This document shows positions 25,854 to 33,017 of a stretch of DNA of 64,000 nucleotides, in pieces. This DNA comes from a virus. Within the stretch, counting starts at the first letter, position 1. Every line of letters starts with the position of its first letter. The stretch spans positions 1 through 64,000 of the IMG/VR virus record IMGVR_UViG_3300037225_000138; one strand, written 5' to 3'. The notes under the pieces were generated by a model. That model was given only the letters and a program-made list of their open reading frames with translations. It searched no databases and was not told the DNA's origin. A program made the translations under genes and the position numbers.

Positions 25854-25872
25854 AGAACAAAGGTACGATTTT

Positions 25873-26172
25873 TTAATATTTCAAGTATTTATGTACTCGC
25901 AAGGCTTTGATTAAAGCAAAATTTCTGTATTGATCATATTTTGCCCGGAGTTTATTGTCGCACATCTCACACAGCTCTTCATCGAGTTTTATCTTATCGT
26001 TTTCCGGATCATCGAGCAATAACTGACCGCATGACCGGCATTTGCCGATTTCAAAAGACTTTCTTTTTTTCGTCTTTTTTGGAATGACAACCGGTTCCGG
26101 GACCTCTTCAATGATCTCCGGTTCCGGTCGTGCATCCTGTTCCAATTCTCCAAAGATGTTATACTGAGGCAT
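25873..26172 (-). CDS. Zinc-ribbon protein
   Basis: A 99-residue protein. A Pro/Glu-rich N-terminus is followed by GKCRSCGQLL and ELCEMCDNKL, two CxxC knuckles about 20 residues apart, a probable zinc ribbon, and then a basic tail. Its start overlaps the neighbouring stop by one base. Nucleic-acid or protein binding is plausible; not identified further. Confidence 0.6.
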   Translation of the reverse strand: MPQYNIFGELEQDARPEPEIIEEVPEPVVIPKKTKKRKSFEIGKCRSCGQLLLDDPENDKIKLDEELCEMCDNKLRAKYDQYRNFALIKALRVHKYLKY

Positions 26173-26447
26173 TATTCAGTCGCTTTTTCGATTGCTTTAT
26201 TCAGCATGATAATTTTATCCTTTAGAACCCCATTCCCCACAAGAAAGCTAATTGCTTCGAGAATAGTTACCACGTTACTCGCAGCTTCAAGTAAATCCGG
26301 CGCTGCAGCAATGAGCTTTGCATTTGCTTCCTGCTCTTTATCCTCTTTGTCAAAATAGGGGATCAGTGCAAGTGTTTTTCCTGTTTCAATCGGATAGATT
26401 TGCCCTTCTTTGGCAAACCATTCTCCCTTTGTGTGTAGTGTTTCCAT
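26172..26447 (-). CDS. Common small phage protein with NAKLIAAAPDLL motif
   Basis: A 91-residue protein with QEANAKLIAAAPDLLEAASN at about residues 39-58, a motif found, from memory, in many small phage and prophage proteins of unknown function. The N-terminal part (HTKGEWFAKEGQIYPIE) and a C-terminal helix complete it. Function unknown; it is a typical accessory gene. Confidence 0.6.
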   Translation of the reverse strand: METLHTKGEWFAKEGQIYPIETGKTLALIPYFDKEDKEQEANAKLIAAAPDLLEAASNVVTILEAISFLVGNGVLKDKIIMLNKAIEKATE

Positions 26448-26479
26448 TTTTTCGCTTTTTATGTGTTTTTAAATTCAAA

Positions 26480-26716
26480 TTAATTCTGTGCATCGAGTTT
26501 GAAAAATTCCGAGGCTTCCATTACCTCATCCCATCCCGTTTCGAAATTCTGATCGGTTTTAGCTTCGCCCATCGAGTTGTATAAGTAGGGCAGACCTTTA
26601 CGGGGTCCTTCATTATATCTAACGCAATCGCGGGCGGGACGTTTACCGGAGAGAAGCACAAAGGAAACAATAAATTTTCCTTGTAGCTCTTCAGGTGTGT
26701 AAATTGGCGCGCTCAT
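26480..26716 (-). CDS. Unknown small protein
   Basis: A 78-residue protein with YTPEELQGKFIVSFVLLSGKRPARDCVRY. No family recognised. It is coupled to the membrane peptide gene upstream by a four-base ATGA overlap. Confidence 0.45.
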   Translation of the reverse strand: MSAPIYTPEELQGKFIVSFVLLSGKRPARDCVRYNEGPRKGLPYLYNSMGEAKTDQNFETGWDEVMEASEFFKLDAQN

Positions 26717-26802
26717 CGTTTAACCGGTTTGAAGGGTTTAACTGCAGGTGTGCAGATCATAACCAGGCACACAATAACAAAAAGAATAAGTAAATATGAC
26801 AT
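26713..26802 (-). CDS. Small membrane peptide
   Basis: A 29-residue peptide, MSYLLILFVIVCLVMICTPA then a basic end (VKPFKPVKR): one membrane segment. It is too short for most gene callers; it ends in a four-base overlap with the next gene and lies 87 bases after the gene upstream. Confidence 0.4.
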   Translation of the reverse strand: MSYLLILFVIVCLVMICTPAVKPFKPVKR

Positions 26803-26889
26803 ATCGTTTAAATTTTGTGGTTTAATCCTGGTAATTGCCCCCGATCAAAGGAACGACCGGAGGCACACCAAGACAAACCAATTAAAAAA

Positions 26890-27765
26890 TTATTTTAAAG
26901 AAAATTTTATCCCGTTAGGCAATTCGGCCAAGTTTACGACCTTCATAAATTGCGTGAATTGTTCCGGGTTTACTCTTTTGGCATAAGGGGAATCATACCA
27001 GTTAAAAACCCCCTCATTTGAATGATCGTAATAAATAAAATTATCAATAGGTACTCCTGCAGACAACACCGCAAGTTTAACGGCTTTTTCGTTGTTAATC
27101 TTTTGGATCTCTTTTTCTGCGCGGTCTTTTACTTCTTGGATCGTTTTTTCTCTTTGATCTTCAACGGCTTTTATTTTGCGCTCGTTTATTTCCTTCTCCG
27201 AATAATAGCCGGACTCAATTTTTTGAACAATCGCGGCGCGGTCTTCTGCCGTTAGTCTTGGCATTGTTTCTTTAGTGCTGGAATCCGTGTAAACTTCGCC
27301 GGTCATCTTCTCCAGTAATTTAATAGCTTTGTTTGCTTCTTCCTGCCAACGGTCCACGATACCCAAATTTTCAAGCTGAAGCCAAAAATGTAACTTATCC
27401 CCGCTATTTTTTAATATATCGTATTCATTTGAAGTAACACGCATATAATTAACGGCCTTTTCTTTTGTGTCCGTTGTCATAATATAGTAACTGTTTTCAA
27501 TCGGGTACATTGGCGCACCCTTAGAGCTACATAAATGAAGATCAACAAACGGCTGAAGATCGGGCCGGAGTTTTAAAATTTCCTCATGTACGCATCCGCA
27601 AACGTCACAATCCCGGCGCCTGCTACCTTTCTCCCATCCTTCTCCGGTAATACTAAAATCATCGTGCCCGTTGTTACATTCATCATCCAGGCGAATCGAA
27701 ATATTAAACCTTCCAAAGTCTGAGCCCTTAAGCTCTTCTGATGTTAAATAAATTTTTGTTTTCAT
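26890..27765 (-). CDS. Mobile-element protein with CGCxHEEI motif
   Basis: A 291-residue protein. Residues about 40-95 contain GEGWEKGSRRRDCDVCGCVHEEILKLRPDLQPFVDLHLC and GAPMYPIENSYY, a pattern (CxxCGCxHEEI...LHL...G.PM....N..Y) I know from plasmid and phage proteins without a known function; the Cys/His set suggests a bound metal. Residues about 170-225 are a charged coiled coil (KAVEDQREKTIQEVKDRAEK). It is the first gene after the leftward promoter at 27795-27826, so probably the first expressed of the accessory operon. Confidence 0.55.
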   Translation of the reverse strand: MKTKIYLTSEELKGSDFGRFNISIRLDDECNNGHDDFSITGEGWEKGSRRRDCDVCGCVHEEILKLRPDLQPFVDLHLCSSKGAPMYPIENSYYIMTTDTKEKAVNYMRVTSNEYDILKNSGDKLHFWLQLENLGIVDRWQEEANKAIKLLEKMTGEVYTDSSTKETMPRLTAEDRAAIVQKIESGYYSEKEINERKIKAVEDQREKTIQEVKDRAEKEIQKINNEKAVKLAVLSAGVPIDNFIYYDHSNEGVFNWYDSPYAKRVNPEQFTQFMKVVNLAELPNGIKFSLK

Positions 27766-27794
27766 TGTCGTGTGTTTTTAATTGGTTTACAGAT

Positions 27795-27826
27795 CAAAGA
27801 TAACACCTATATATATAACTACCAAA
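27795..27826 (-). promoter_or_regulatory. Leftward Bacteroidetes-type promoter
   Basis: On the minus strand TTTG (27823-27826), 20 bases, TATCTTTG (27795-27802): a full match. It drives the leftward accessory operon; its start codon context (ACGACAATG) is shared with the divergent gene at 27941. Confidence 0.75.
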
Positions 27827-27876
27827 CAAAAAGCAATAATAATAATATAAAATAGTAAAATAAATGTATTAATATA

Positions 27877-27908
27877 TTTGTTTATATGGATATTGTATTT
27901 TATCTTTA
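27877..27908 (+). promoter_or_regulatory. Rightward promoter, divergent from 27795
   Basis: TTTG (27877-27880), 20 bases, TATCTTTA (27901-27908), one mismatch at the last base. The AT-rich 50 bases between the two divergent promoters could hold shared control sites. Confidence 0.6.
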
Positions 27909-27940
27909 CTGATCATTAATATTAATTAATTCATACGACA

Positions 27941-28246
27941 ATGAAAAACACACTTAACAACATCTTTTTAAATGATTGTCAGATTGATACAGTTATTGAC
28001 CTCCTGGAGGAGGAAATAAAAGCCAAGCGCCACAGCTTGCGGAAGAGTGCAGAAATTGCGATCCGTCATTATGTCGGAACGTTGGCGCACCTCAGGAGCG
28101 TAAAAAAGACCTTAACAGCTCAGCAATGGTTAAAGGAACAAGAGGAGGCCGGAATAATGCAGGCCGAAGAGTCCGAAAATTCAAACCTTTACGACTTCTT
28201 TACAATAGGAGTACGGGAAGCAGAACGCAGAAAAGCAGTAGTTTAA
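27941..28246 (+). CDS. Unknown helical protein, possible regulator
   Basis: A 101-residue all-helical protein (LEEEIKAKRHSLRKSAEIAIRHYVGTLAHLRSVKKTL). No motif recognised. It is the only rightward gene here and is bounded by a divergent promoter and a terminator, which is the arrangement of a regulator or of an inhibitor of the leftward operon. No homology-based support. Confidence 0.5.
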   Translation: MKNTLNNIFLNDCQIDTVIDLLEEEIKAKRHSLRKSAEIAIRHYVGTLAHLRSVKKTLTAQQWLKEQEEAGIMQAEESENSNLYDFFTIGVREAERRKAVV

Positions 28247-28259
28247 TCTTAATATTAAT

Positions 28260-28889
28260 CTATTTATCAGCCCTGGGCCTCATGTTCCGGGGCTTTTTCT
28301 TTGTTCCTTTCAGATCATCAAGGCAATTATTAACTAAAACTTTATAGAGATCCTTCTCCATATCTTCTATTAACCGCACCCCAGAAGATGACAAGCGAAT
28401 AAAAACCGGTTGCCGGGAATAGGACCGGGAAAGGAAAGGCGCGGACGTGTCACGGGTTGACCTGGTAATATATCCGGCTTTCTTTAACTTCCTGAAGACA
28501 TAGTTACGGCCCTTCACCGTCATATAATCGAGCGCAACGCACCCCAGAACCTTCGAGGAGTTAATTATTTCCCGCCCTTTACCCGTCACAGAGTAAAGAA
28601 ACGCAAGCACGGAGAGTTCAGCGGGGGAAATATTGAGCCTGATCCGGAGAAAGTCCACCGCATAATAAGAATATAACACCCCCCCGAACCCCGTAAACCG
28701 GGAAGCAGGCGCCACAACATCCCAGAGAAAACGGAACACCTTAACAAATATCCGCTTATTATTAAACTCTAATGATTGATATATACTATTTAGTTCAGGA
28801 GAGAGAGAAGGAGAACAGCCGCCGGAGGCCGTTATTTCTTCTAATTCTTCTCTTTTGCCTTCAAATTCGCCGTTTGCCGCTTCTACCAT
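28260..28889 (-). CDS. Putative winged-helix regulator or replication-type protein
   Basis: A 209-residue basic protein. Residues about 75-190 are the likely winged helix: LNISPAELSVLAFLYSVTG, KVLGCVALDYMTVKGRNYVFRKLKKAGYITR, then VFIRLSSSGVRLIEDM. This resembles MarR/Rep-type wHTH proteins; by eye only. The last codons lie inside a terminator stem for the opposing gene. TATCTTTG (28914-28921, leftward) is a candidate -7 box without a clear -33 partner. Confidence 0.55.
   Translation of the reverse strand: MVEAANGEFEGKREELEEITASGGCSPSLSPELNSIYQSLEFNNKRIFVKVFRFLWDVVAPASRFTGFGGVLYSYYAVDFLRIRLNISPAELSVLAFLYSVTGKGREIINSSKVLGCVALDYMTVKGRNYVFRKLKKAGYITRSTRDTSAPFLSRSYSRQPVFIRLSSSGVRLIEDMEKDLYKVLVNNCLDDLKGTKKKPRNMRPRADK
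28269..28299 (+). terminator. Rightward terminator after the 27941 gene
   Basis: AGCCCTGG pairs with CCGGGGCT (one T-G wobble) and is followed by TTTTTC. It overlaps the end of the converging leftward gene. Confidence 0.75.
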
Positions 28890-28920
28890 ACTATACTATT
28901 GAATTAACAACTACAAAGAT

Positions 28921-29073
28921 ATGATTTTAATAGGTAACACCGACTGTTTTATATATATTACTAATGTATTCAGTATCAAGCAGAACACAAAAACGGGCTT
29001 TAAGATCGGCAAGATTGAAACGTTCAAAGCTATTCGCACAGCCTCAATACATGGGCACATACGCACACGCTAA
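28921..29073 (+). CDS. Possible 50-residue protein
   Basis: A short frame, MILIGNTDCFIYITNVFSIK, then KTGFKIGKIETFKAIRTASIH. Its composition is protein-like, but no start signal or neighbour supports it strongly. The candidate promoter just upstream points the other way. Confidence 0.25.
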   Translation: MILIGNTDCFIYITNVFSIKQNTKTGFKIGKIETFKAIRTASIHGHIRTR

Positions 29074-29383
29074 AAAGTCCTATAATAATTATTATGTAAA
29101 ATAGAATTAAATTGTATAGAAATGTTTATTTGTTTCCTGGTTCCTCCCCTACCCTATTATTCAGGGCTTGCGAGCTCTTTATATTGCCCTGATCAGATCA
29201 ATAAAGCGCTTTTTTGGCTTTGTGTTTCCGCTCTCTGGGGCGCAATGTATGGGGGGGCGGGTCCGCAAAAACCGTTTTTCTTTTGGGCGCGGAGGCGCTA
29301 TGCATATTAGTCGTCACGCGGGTATAGTCACTATGGTTGGGCAGTTATTTTTAAAATTAAAAGTGCCAATATGTGTAAGCTGA
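29074..29383. other. Poorly coding gap, partly G-rich
   Basis: This stretch and the weak small frame before it make about 550 bases without a convincing gene. It goes from AT-rich (29074-29140) to GC-rich with a run of seven G at 29251-29257 and GCGGGTCCGC nearby. There are inverted repeats CAGGGC/GCCCTG (from about 29162) and AAAAAC/GTTTTT (29269-29281). Short frames on the plus strand do not read like proteins. An origin, packaging site or other cis element is possible. Confidence 0.4.
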
Positions 29384-29415
29384 TTTGGAAGTCTAATTAG
29401 TTAGATTTATATTTG
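29384..29415 (+). promoter_or_regulatory. Bacteroidetes-type promoter
   Basis: TTTG (29384-29387), 20 bases, TATATTTG (29408-29415): a full match, 27 bases before ATG 29442. Confidence 0.75.
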
Positions 29416-29441
29416 TACAGTTATTGGCAATTATATTAGAT

Positions 29442-29735
29442 ATGGTAAATATAAAGAGGAGAGACACGGGGGCGGATTACACCATAATTGAGTTAAAGGA
29501 TAAGAGGGTGGAGGATGATCTTGAGGAGTGTTTTAAGACACGCTGTACGAATAAGAGTATGTTGGAAGAGATAACGGGGATAAAGTACAACAGGTTGGTT
29601 TATTTGTTTGCTAAGAGGCATAAGAGTTATCTTGTAGAGAATGGGTATATGATAATAAAGACGACAACGGTATTTAAGGGGAGACAGCCTGGGGGGATAA
29701 GGAATAAGGGGTTATATCGAAGGGGGAATGGTTAG
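29442..29735 (+). CDS. Small basic protein, possibly DNA-binding
   Basis: A 97-residue protein (MVNIKRRDTGADYTIIELKD...), helical in the middle with NKSMLEEITGIKYNRLVYLFAKRHK, which has rough HTH-like spacing, and a basic Gly/Arg tail. The gene is unusually rich in G on the coding strand compared with neighbours. It follows a good promoter closely and precedes the PAPS-reductase-like gene. No family recognised. Confidence 0.55.
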   Translation: MVNIKRRDTGADYTIIELKDKRVEDDLEECFKTRCTNKSMLEEITGIKYNRLVYLFAKRHKSYLVENGYMIIKTTTVFKGRQPGGIRNKGLYRRGNG

Positions 29736-29789
29736 GGTACCTTTCTTTAGAACGTGGCATGGGAAGGAATTACTAATTACAGATAAGAT

Positions 29790-30620
29790 ATGAATAAGAT
29801 TGATACTGCCATACAAACTATTCGCAAAGCTGAATCACTGGCTCTGAAATATCAGGATTATGGTTTTCATTTGGCTTTTTCAGGTGGAAAAGATTCGCAG
29901 GTTATTTATGAATTATGCAAAATGGCAGGGGTTAAGTTTCGTCCGGTTATGCAAGTAACTACGCTCGATCCACCGGAACTGATGAAGTTTGTCAGAAAGA
30001 ATTATCCTGATGTGATTATGGAGAGGCCCGAAATTAACTTTTATAAACTGATTGAGAAGAAAAAATCACTCCCATTAATGCACTCAAGATATTGTTGCCA
30101 TTATCTAAAAGAACAGGCAGGGGCTGGGACGGTAACTATTATTGGAGTGAGAAGACAGGAAAGTTTAAGGAGGTCAAAAAGGAATGAGATAGAAATTCAA
30201 GGTAATAAATACTCAAATACTCTCGATCAGTTTAATATTGATAATCAAAATCAAATTATCTGCATAGGTGGGAAGGACAAGATAATGTTATTACCAATTT
30301 TAATGTGGACTTATTCAGATGTATGGAAATTTATAAGGGATAAAAATTTAGAATATTGCAATCTATATGATCGGGGTTACCAGAGAATTGGCTGTATGTT
30401 TTGTCCTATGGCATCAGTAAAAGTTAAACGATTAGACAGAAAAAATTATCCGGGGGTTGAAAGGCAAATTAAAAAAAGTATCAAAGTTATTGTTGATTCA
30501 AACGATTATGGGAAGGATAATCTCGGCTCCAACGTTGACGACATATTCAACTGGTGGATTTCAAATGATTCAGTAGCAAAATATATGGCAAAAAAACTTC
30601 AATATAAAATAGAATTATGA
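29790..30620 (+). CDS. PAPS-reductase/DndC-like ATP-pyrophosphatase with Cys cluster
   Basis: A 276-residue protein. SGGKDS at residues 31-36 is the PP-loop that binds ATP. SRYCCHYLK (C102, C103) and YQRIGCMFCPMA (C202-x2-C205, with C190 just before) match the iron-sulfur ligands of DndC-like and related phage PAPS-reductase-domain proteins. These activate a substrate by adenylation and, in DndC, help place sulfur in the DNA backbone. No other dnd gene is seen here, so sulfur metabolism or a nucleotide/DNA/RNA modification are all possible. It overlaps a small Cys-containing gene by four bases. Confidence 0.75.
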   Translation: MNKIDTAIQTIRKAESLALKYQDYGFHLAFSGGKDSQVIYELCKMAGVKFRPVMQVTTLDPPELMKFVRKNYPDVIMERPEINFYKLIEKKKSLPLMHSRYCCHYLKEQAGAGTVTIIGVRRQESLRRSKRNEIEIQGNKYSNTLDQFNIDNQNQIICIGGKDKIMLLPILMWTYSDVWKFIRDKNLEYCNLYDRGYQRIGCMFCPMASVKVKRLDRKNYPGVERQIKKSIKVIVDSNDYGKDNLGSNVDDIFNWWISNDSVAKYMAKKLQYKIEL

Positions 30621-30739
30621 AACAGAAAGTTTATTTATCAGGAGGCATTGAACTAACAGATGAAAATTGGTTCCCCTCTTTGAAAAAGAAAAATTGTATT
30701 ATTTGTAAAAAATGCAATAATGATAAAAAGCAATTATAA
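30617..30739 (+). CDS. Small Cys-knuckle protein coupled to the PP-loop enzyme
   Basis: A 40-residue peptide, MKQKVYLSGGIELTDENWFP, then KKNCIICKKCNND, a CxxCxxC group that could bind a metal. Its ATG overlaps the PP-loop gene's stop (ATGA), which suggests the two work together. Confidence 0.45.
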   Translation: MKQKVYLSGGIELTDENWFPSLKKKNCIICKKCNNDKKQL

Positions 30740-30854
30740 GATCGAAAACTTTCCCTGGTATAGCAAAAACTATGGCAACTCAGTGGGGATGAAAATGAAT
30801 ATTTTGTTTTGTGGAGAATATCGCATAACTTTGATGTCTGTAATTAAATGTTAA
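30720..30854 (+). CDS. Possible 44-residue protein
   Basis: MIKSNYKIENFPWYSKNYGN and further to a Cys-ended tail. It overlaps the previous small gene by 20 bases and carries the promoter for the next gene in its last third, so it may not be expressed as a protein. Confidence 0.3.
   Translation: MIKSNYKIENFPWYSKNYGNSVGMKMNILFCGEYRITLMSVIKC
30803..30833 (+). promoter_or_regulatory. Bacteroidetes-type promoter for virion-like genes
   Basis: TTTG (30803-30806), 19 bases, TAACTTTG (30826-30833): a full match, 38 bases before ATG 30872. It would drive the small virion-like genes and the first glycosyltransferase-like gene. Confidence 0.75.
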
Positions 30855-30871
30855 ACCAATAAGGGGAAATC

Positions 30872-31408
30872 ATGGCAATCATTCACGATGTATCAGTAAC
30901 GATGAAAGTTGTTATCACTCAGACAGAACTTCTTGACCAGGATAACACATCGAGACCTCCAAAGAAAAACTCAGGACAGTCCAAGTATGTCTTGGAACAT
31001 AATAACGACCTTCCTGCACTGCGCATAACCTCAGCCGAATTAAAAACACGTATCAGTAATATGATGGCGTGTTTGTATTATGGCTTTCAGGTTAATCCTC
31101 TCGACTCACCTCCTGTTGTGGAGACGGTACCCGCATCTTCAATAACAGCAATATCAGCAGTCCTTAATGGTAATGTGACAGGTGCCGGGTGTACTGCAGG
31201 ATTCCAGATAGGTACAGACAGAAACCTTTCAACAGGTACTGTGGTAGGTGTTGGTAGCCCTACGGGTGTTCTGGCAACTATCAAGGCAATAACCTATCCA
31301 TGGGTAGGCTTGACCACCAAGACAAAGTATTATTACCGGTTCTTTGCTCAGTACACGGCCACGGGGAATACTCAGTACGGCCTCATCAAGTCATTTACTA
31401 CATTGTAA
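30872..31408 (+). CDS. Virion-surface-like protein with C-terminal Fn3-like domain
   Basis: A 178-residue protein. The N-terminal 75 residues are unknown. Residues about 80-178 (VVETVPASSITAISAVLNGNVTGAGCTAGFQIG... YYYRFFAQYTA... GLIKSFTTL) follow the strand pattern of Fn3-like domains common in Bacteroidetes surface proteins, and are rich in Thr and Ser. A weak AAGGGGA precedes its ATG. It could be a capsid decoration or fibre part, and an acceptor for glycan. Role inferred. Confidence 0.5.
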   Translation: MAIIHDVSVTMKVVITQTELLDQDNTSRPPKKNSGQSKYVLEHNNDLPALRITSAELKTRISNMMACLYYGFQVNPLDSPPVVETVPASSITAISAVLNGNVTGAGCTAGFQIGTDRNLSTGTVVGVGSPTGVLATIKAITYPWVGLTTKTKYYYRFFAQYTATGNTQYGLIKSFTTL

Positions 31409-31451
31409 TTTTTTTCTCAACATAGTTTCTAAACTTTAAATTTTTTCAATC

Positions 31452-31745
31452 ATGGCAAATGTTAGAGCTTACATTGCGCTGAAGGCCCGAGTCGCTGTTA
31501 TAAACACGACTCCGCTATCTTCTGCTGGACTGCCAACCGGTGGACCTACTGAAGGCGCACAGTGGCACAATATTCATCATTGTGTCACCAAAACTATTGA
31601 TCTCAACGAATGGAAATGGAGATTCGCTACTGCGAAAGCAGTCCTCTGCGGCGGTACGGCTCCCTACGGTACTACCTATGGTGGTGCAATAGGGTTATAC
31701 GCACTGGCATACGGTGGCTCTGTGGTGGACGATTCATACATGTAG
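31452..31745 (+). CDS. Small virion-like protein, unknown
   Basis: A 97-residue protein, Ala/Gly/Thr-rich, with AVLCGGTAPYGTTYGGAIGLYALAYGG near the end. It has no enzyme motif. It lies between a virion-like gene and a glycosyltransferase-like gene, separated from each by short gaps. Role inferred from context only. Confidence 0.4.
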   Translation: MANVRAYIALKARVAVINTTPLSSAGLPTGGPTEGAQWHNIHHCVTKTIDLNEWKWRFATAKAVLCGGTAPYGTTYGGAIGLYALAYGGSVVDDSYM

Positions 31746-31757
31746 CCCATTCAAGCT

Positions 31758-32651
31758 ATGATCGAGAAAGCAGTATTTTCATATTTCAACCCGGATGAAT
31801 CCTTCGGCAATACATGTGGGTTTGCCCGGTATAGTGATTTTCTCTTCACTACGACATTAGCAATACTCTGCGCCTCCCGTCATTTTAAGGAGGTGCAGTT
31901 TATTTCTTCCGACTGGGGTATTGATATGATCAAACAACTTGGATTGCCCATAACAAGTTATTCCAATAAGCTCAATGAACTAAAAACAATACCAAGAGAG
32001 TTCTGGGCCTATGGCAAGATACTTGCTTATAACGAGCAGACAGTTCCTTTTGTCCATGTGGACAATGACGTGTTCATCTGGAAGCCACTACCTGACCGTA
32101 TTCTCAAAGCAAGACTATGTTTTCAAAGTAAAGAACCATTTGCCCTTCCTGGATATGAATGGTATAACTCGCTCCGTAAATGTTGGGACAAAGCACCATA
32201 TAGACCACAATCAATAGTGGATAACCCTGTGATGGACCATGCTTACAACTGTGGTATATGCGGAGGGTATGATCTGGAGTTCTTCAAGGAATGGATGGCA
32301 AACAGTAAGGCATATATCTTTGCTCCCGAGAACCAGGAACACTTCTTTAAGAAATACAAGAAGATCATCATTCATCAAAACCTTTGGCACGAACAATACT
32401 TTGCCTCAAGCCTTATCAAGAAGCATGATCTCAGGAAACAAGTGAGGGTGCTTTTAAAAGATCCTATGGATTTACAATCTCAAACGGATTGTAGTTATAC
32501 TCATATATGGGGTAACACGAAGCAGAGTCACGGAGATATGGCATTGGTTCAGATAAGGATATTAGAGAAGGACACCGAGTTGTTTATGCGGGTAAGGAAG
32601 TTTTGTCTGGAGAATCATGTGAATAGATTGAGTTATAAAATTCCTATGTAA
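31758..32651 (+). CDS. Glycosyltransferase-like protein (DUF6734-type)
   Basis: A 297-residue protein with PFVHVDNDVFIWKPLP at about residues 94-109: the DxD followed by KPLP resembles the nucleotide-sugar/metal site of GT-A-type enzymes in Bacteroidetes glycan clusters. Later QNLWHEQYFASSLIKKH and DCSYTHIWGNTKQ are typical of this family. It is separated from the main glycan cassette by about 5 kb of other genes but follows small virion-like genes directly, suggesting those as substrates. Donor and acceptor unknown. Confidence 0.6.
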   Translation: MIEKAVFSYFNPDESFGNTCGFARYSDFLFTTTLAILCASRHFKEVQFISSDWGIDMIKQLGLPITSYSNKLNELKTIPREFWAYGKILAYNEQTVPFVHVDNDVFIWKPLPDRILKARLCFQSKEPFALPGYEWYNSLRKCWDKAPYRPQSIVDNPVMDHAYNCGICGGYDLEFFKEWMANSKAYIFAPENQEHFFKKYKKIIIHQNLWHEQYFASSLIKKHDLRKQVRVLLKDPMDLQSQTDCSYTHIWGNTKQSHGDMALVQIRILEKDTELFMRVRKFCLENHVNRLSYKIPM

Positions 32652-32674
32652 TTATTAACTAATACTTAGAAACC

Positions 32675-32761
32675 ATGAAAAATTTCATTCTCAATTGCCC
32701 TACAAACAGGATCAATGGATGCTGGTACATATACCTCCATTATCAAATCCTGACTCACTAA
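32675..32761 (+). CDS. Possible 28-residue peptide or gene remnant
   Basis: MKNFILNCPTNRINGCWYIY and eight more residues, behind the leader TAATACTTAGAAACC, which is identical to that of the gene at 912. The good start signal and abrupt end suggest a truncated gene. Confidence 0.3.
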   Translation: MKNFILNCPTNRINGCWYIYLHYQILTH

Positions 32762-32767
32762 TTCCAT

Positions 32768-32851
32768 AAGATCCCCCTGTGCGTTCTTTTCATTTCCGGA
32801 TAGGTTCAGTTTTTTAGAATTTGTTTTCATTCAATGCCGGGGATCTTTTTT
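32768..32851 (+). terminator. Terminator with long structured loop
   Basis: AAGATCCCC (32768-32776) pairs exactly with GGGGATCTT (32839-32847), which runs into TTTT. The 62-base loop has room for an inner structure. It ends the transcript that began at 30.8 kb. Confidence 0.65.
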
Positions 32852-32852
32852 A

Positions 32853-32883
32853 TTTGCAGAATTAAAAAACATTCTTATATTTG
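32853..32883 (+). promoter_or_regulatory. Bacteroidetes-type promoter for the DUF4373 gene
   Basis: TTTG (32853-32856), 19 bases, TATATTTG (32876-32883): full match, directly after a terminator. Transcription would start near 32889, giving a leader of about 127 bases. Confidence 0.8.
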
Positions 32884-32888
32884 CAGAG

Positions 32889-33016
32889 TAAAACACTGTG
32901 ACGTTAAAATGACAATCACCAATAAAATATAAACGAAGTGCGCCCCGGAGGGATGTTCTCCCGAATATCCGTCACAGCTCCGGGGTTGTACTTCACCCTT
33001 TTAACACTGTGACGTT
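32889..33016 (+). promoter_or_regulatory. Structured leader with alternative pairing before the DUF4373 gene
   Basis: The leader holds CTGTGACG at 32896-32903, CGTCACAG at 32970-32977 and CTGTGACG at 33007-33014, the last ending two bases before ATG 33017. The middle element can pair with either copy but not both. Beside it, CCCCGGAG (32943-32950) pairs with CTCCGGGG (32978-32985), extended outward by GAAGT/ACTTC. A seven-codon frame (MTITNKI, 32909-32932) lies between the first copy and the stem. This layout would suit a translational switch, antisense control, or binding of an initiator to DNA. Confidence 0.5.
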
Positions 33017-33017
33017 A
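32892..33017 (+). repeat. 15-bp direct repeat pair flanking the leader
   Basis: AACACTGTGACGTTA occurs exactly at 32892-32906 and 33003-33017, 111 bases apart. The second copy runs into the start codon of the DUF4373 gene. They could be iterons or operator sites. Confidence 0.9.

Noticed and set aside
29122-29383. Two overlapping plus-strand frames of 62 and 71 codons
   Set aside because: Composition is not protein-like (runs from G-rich DNA), there is no start signal, and they overlap each other without supporting neighbours.
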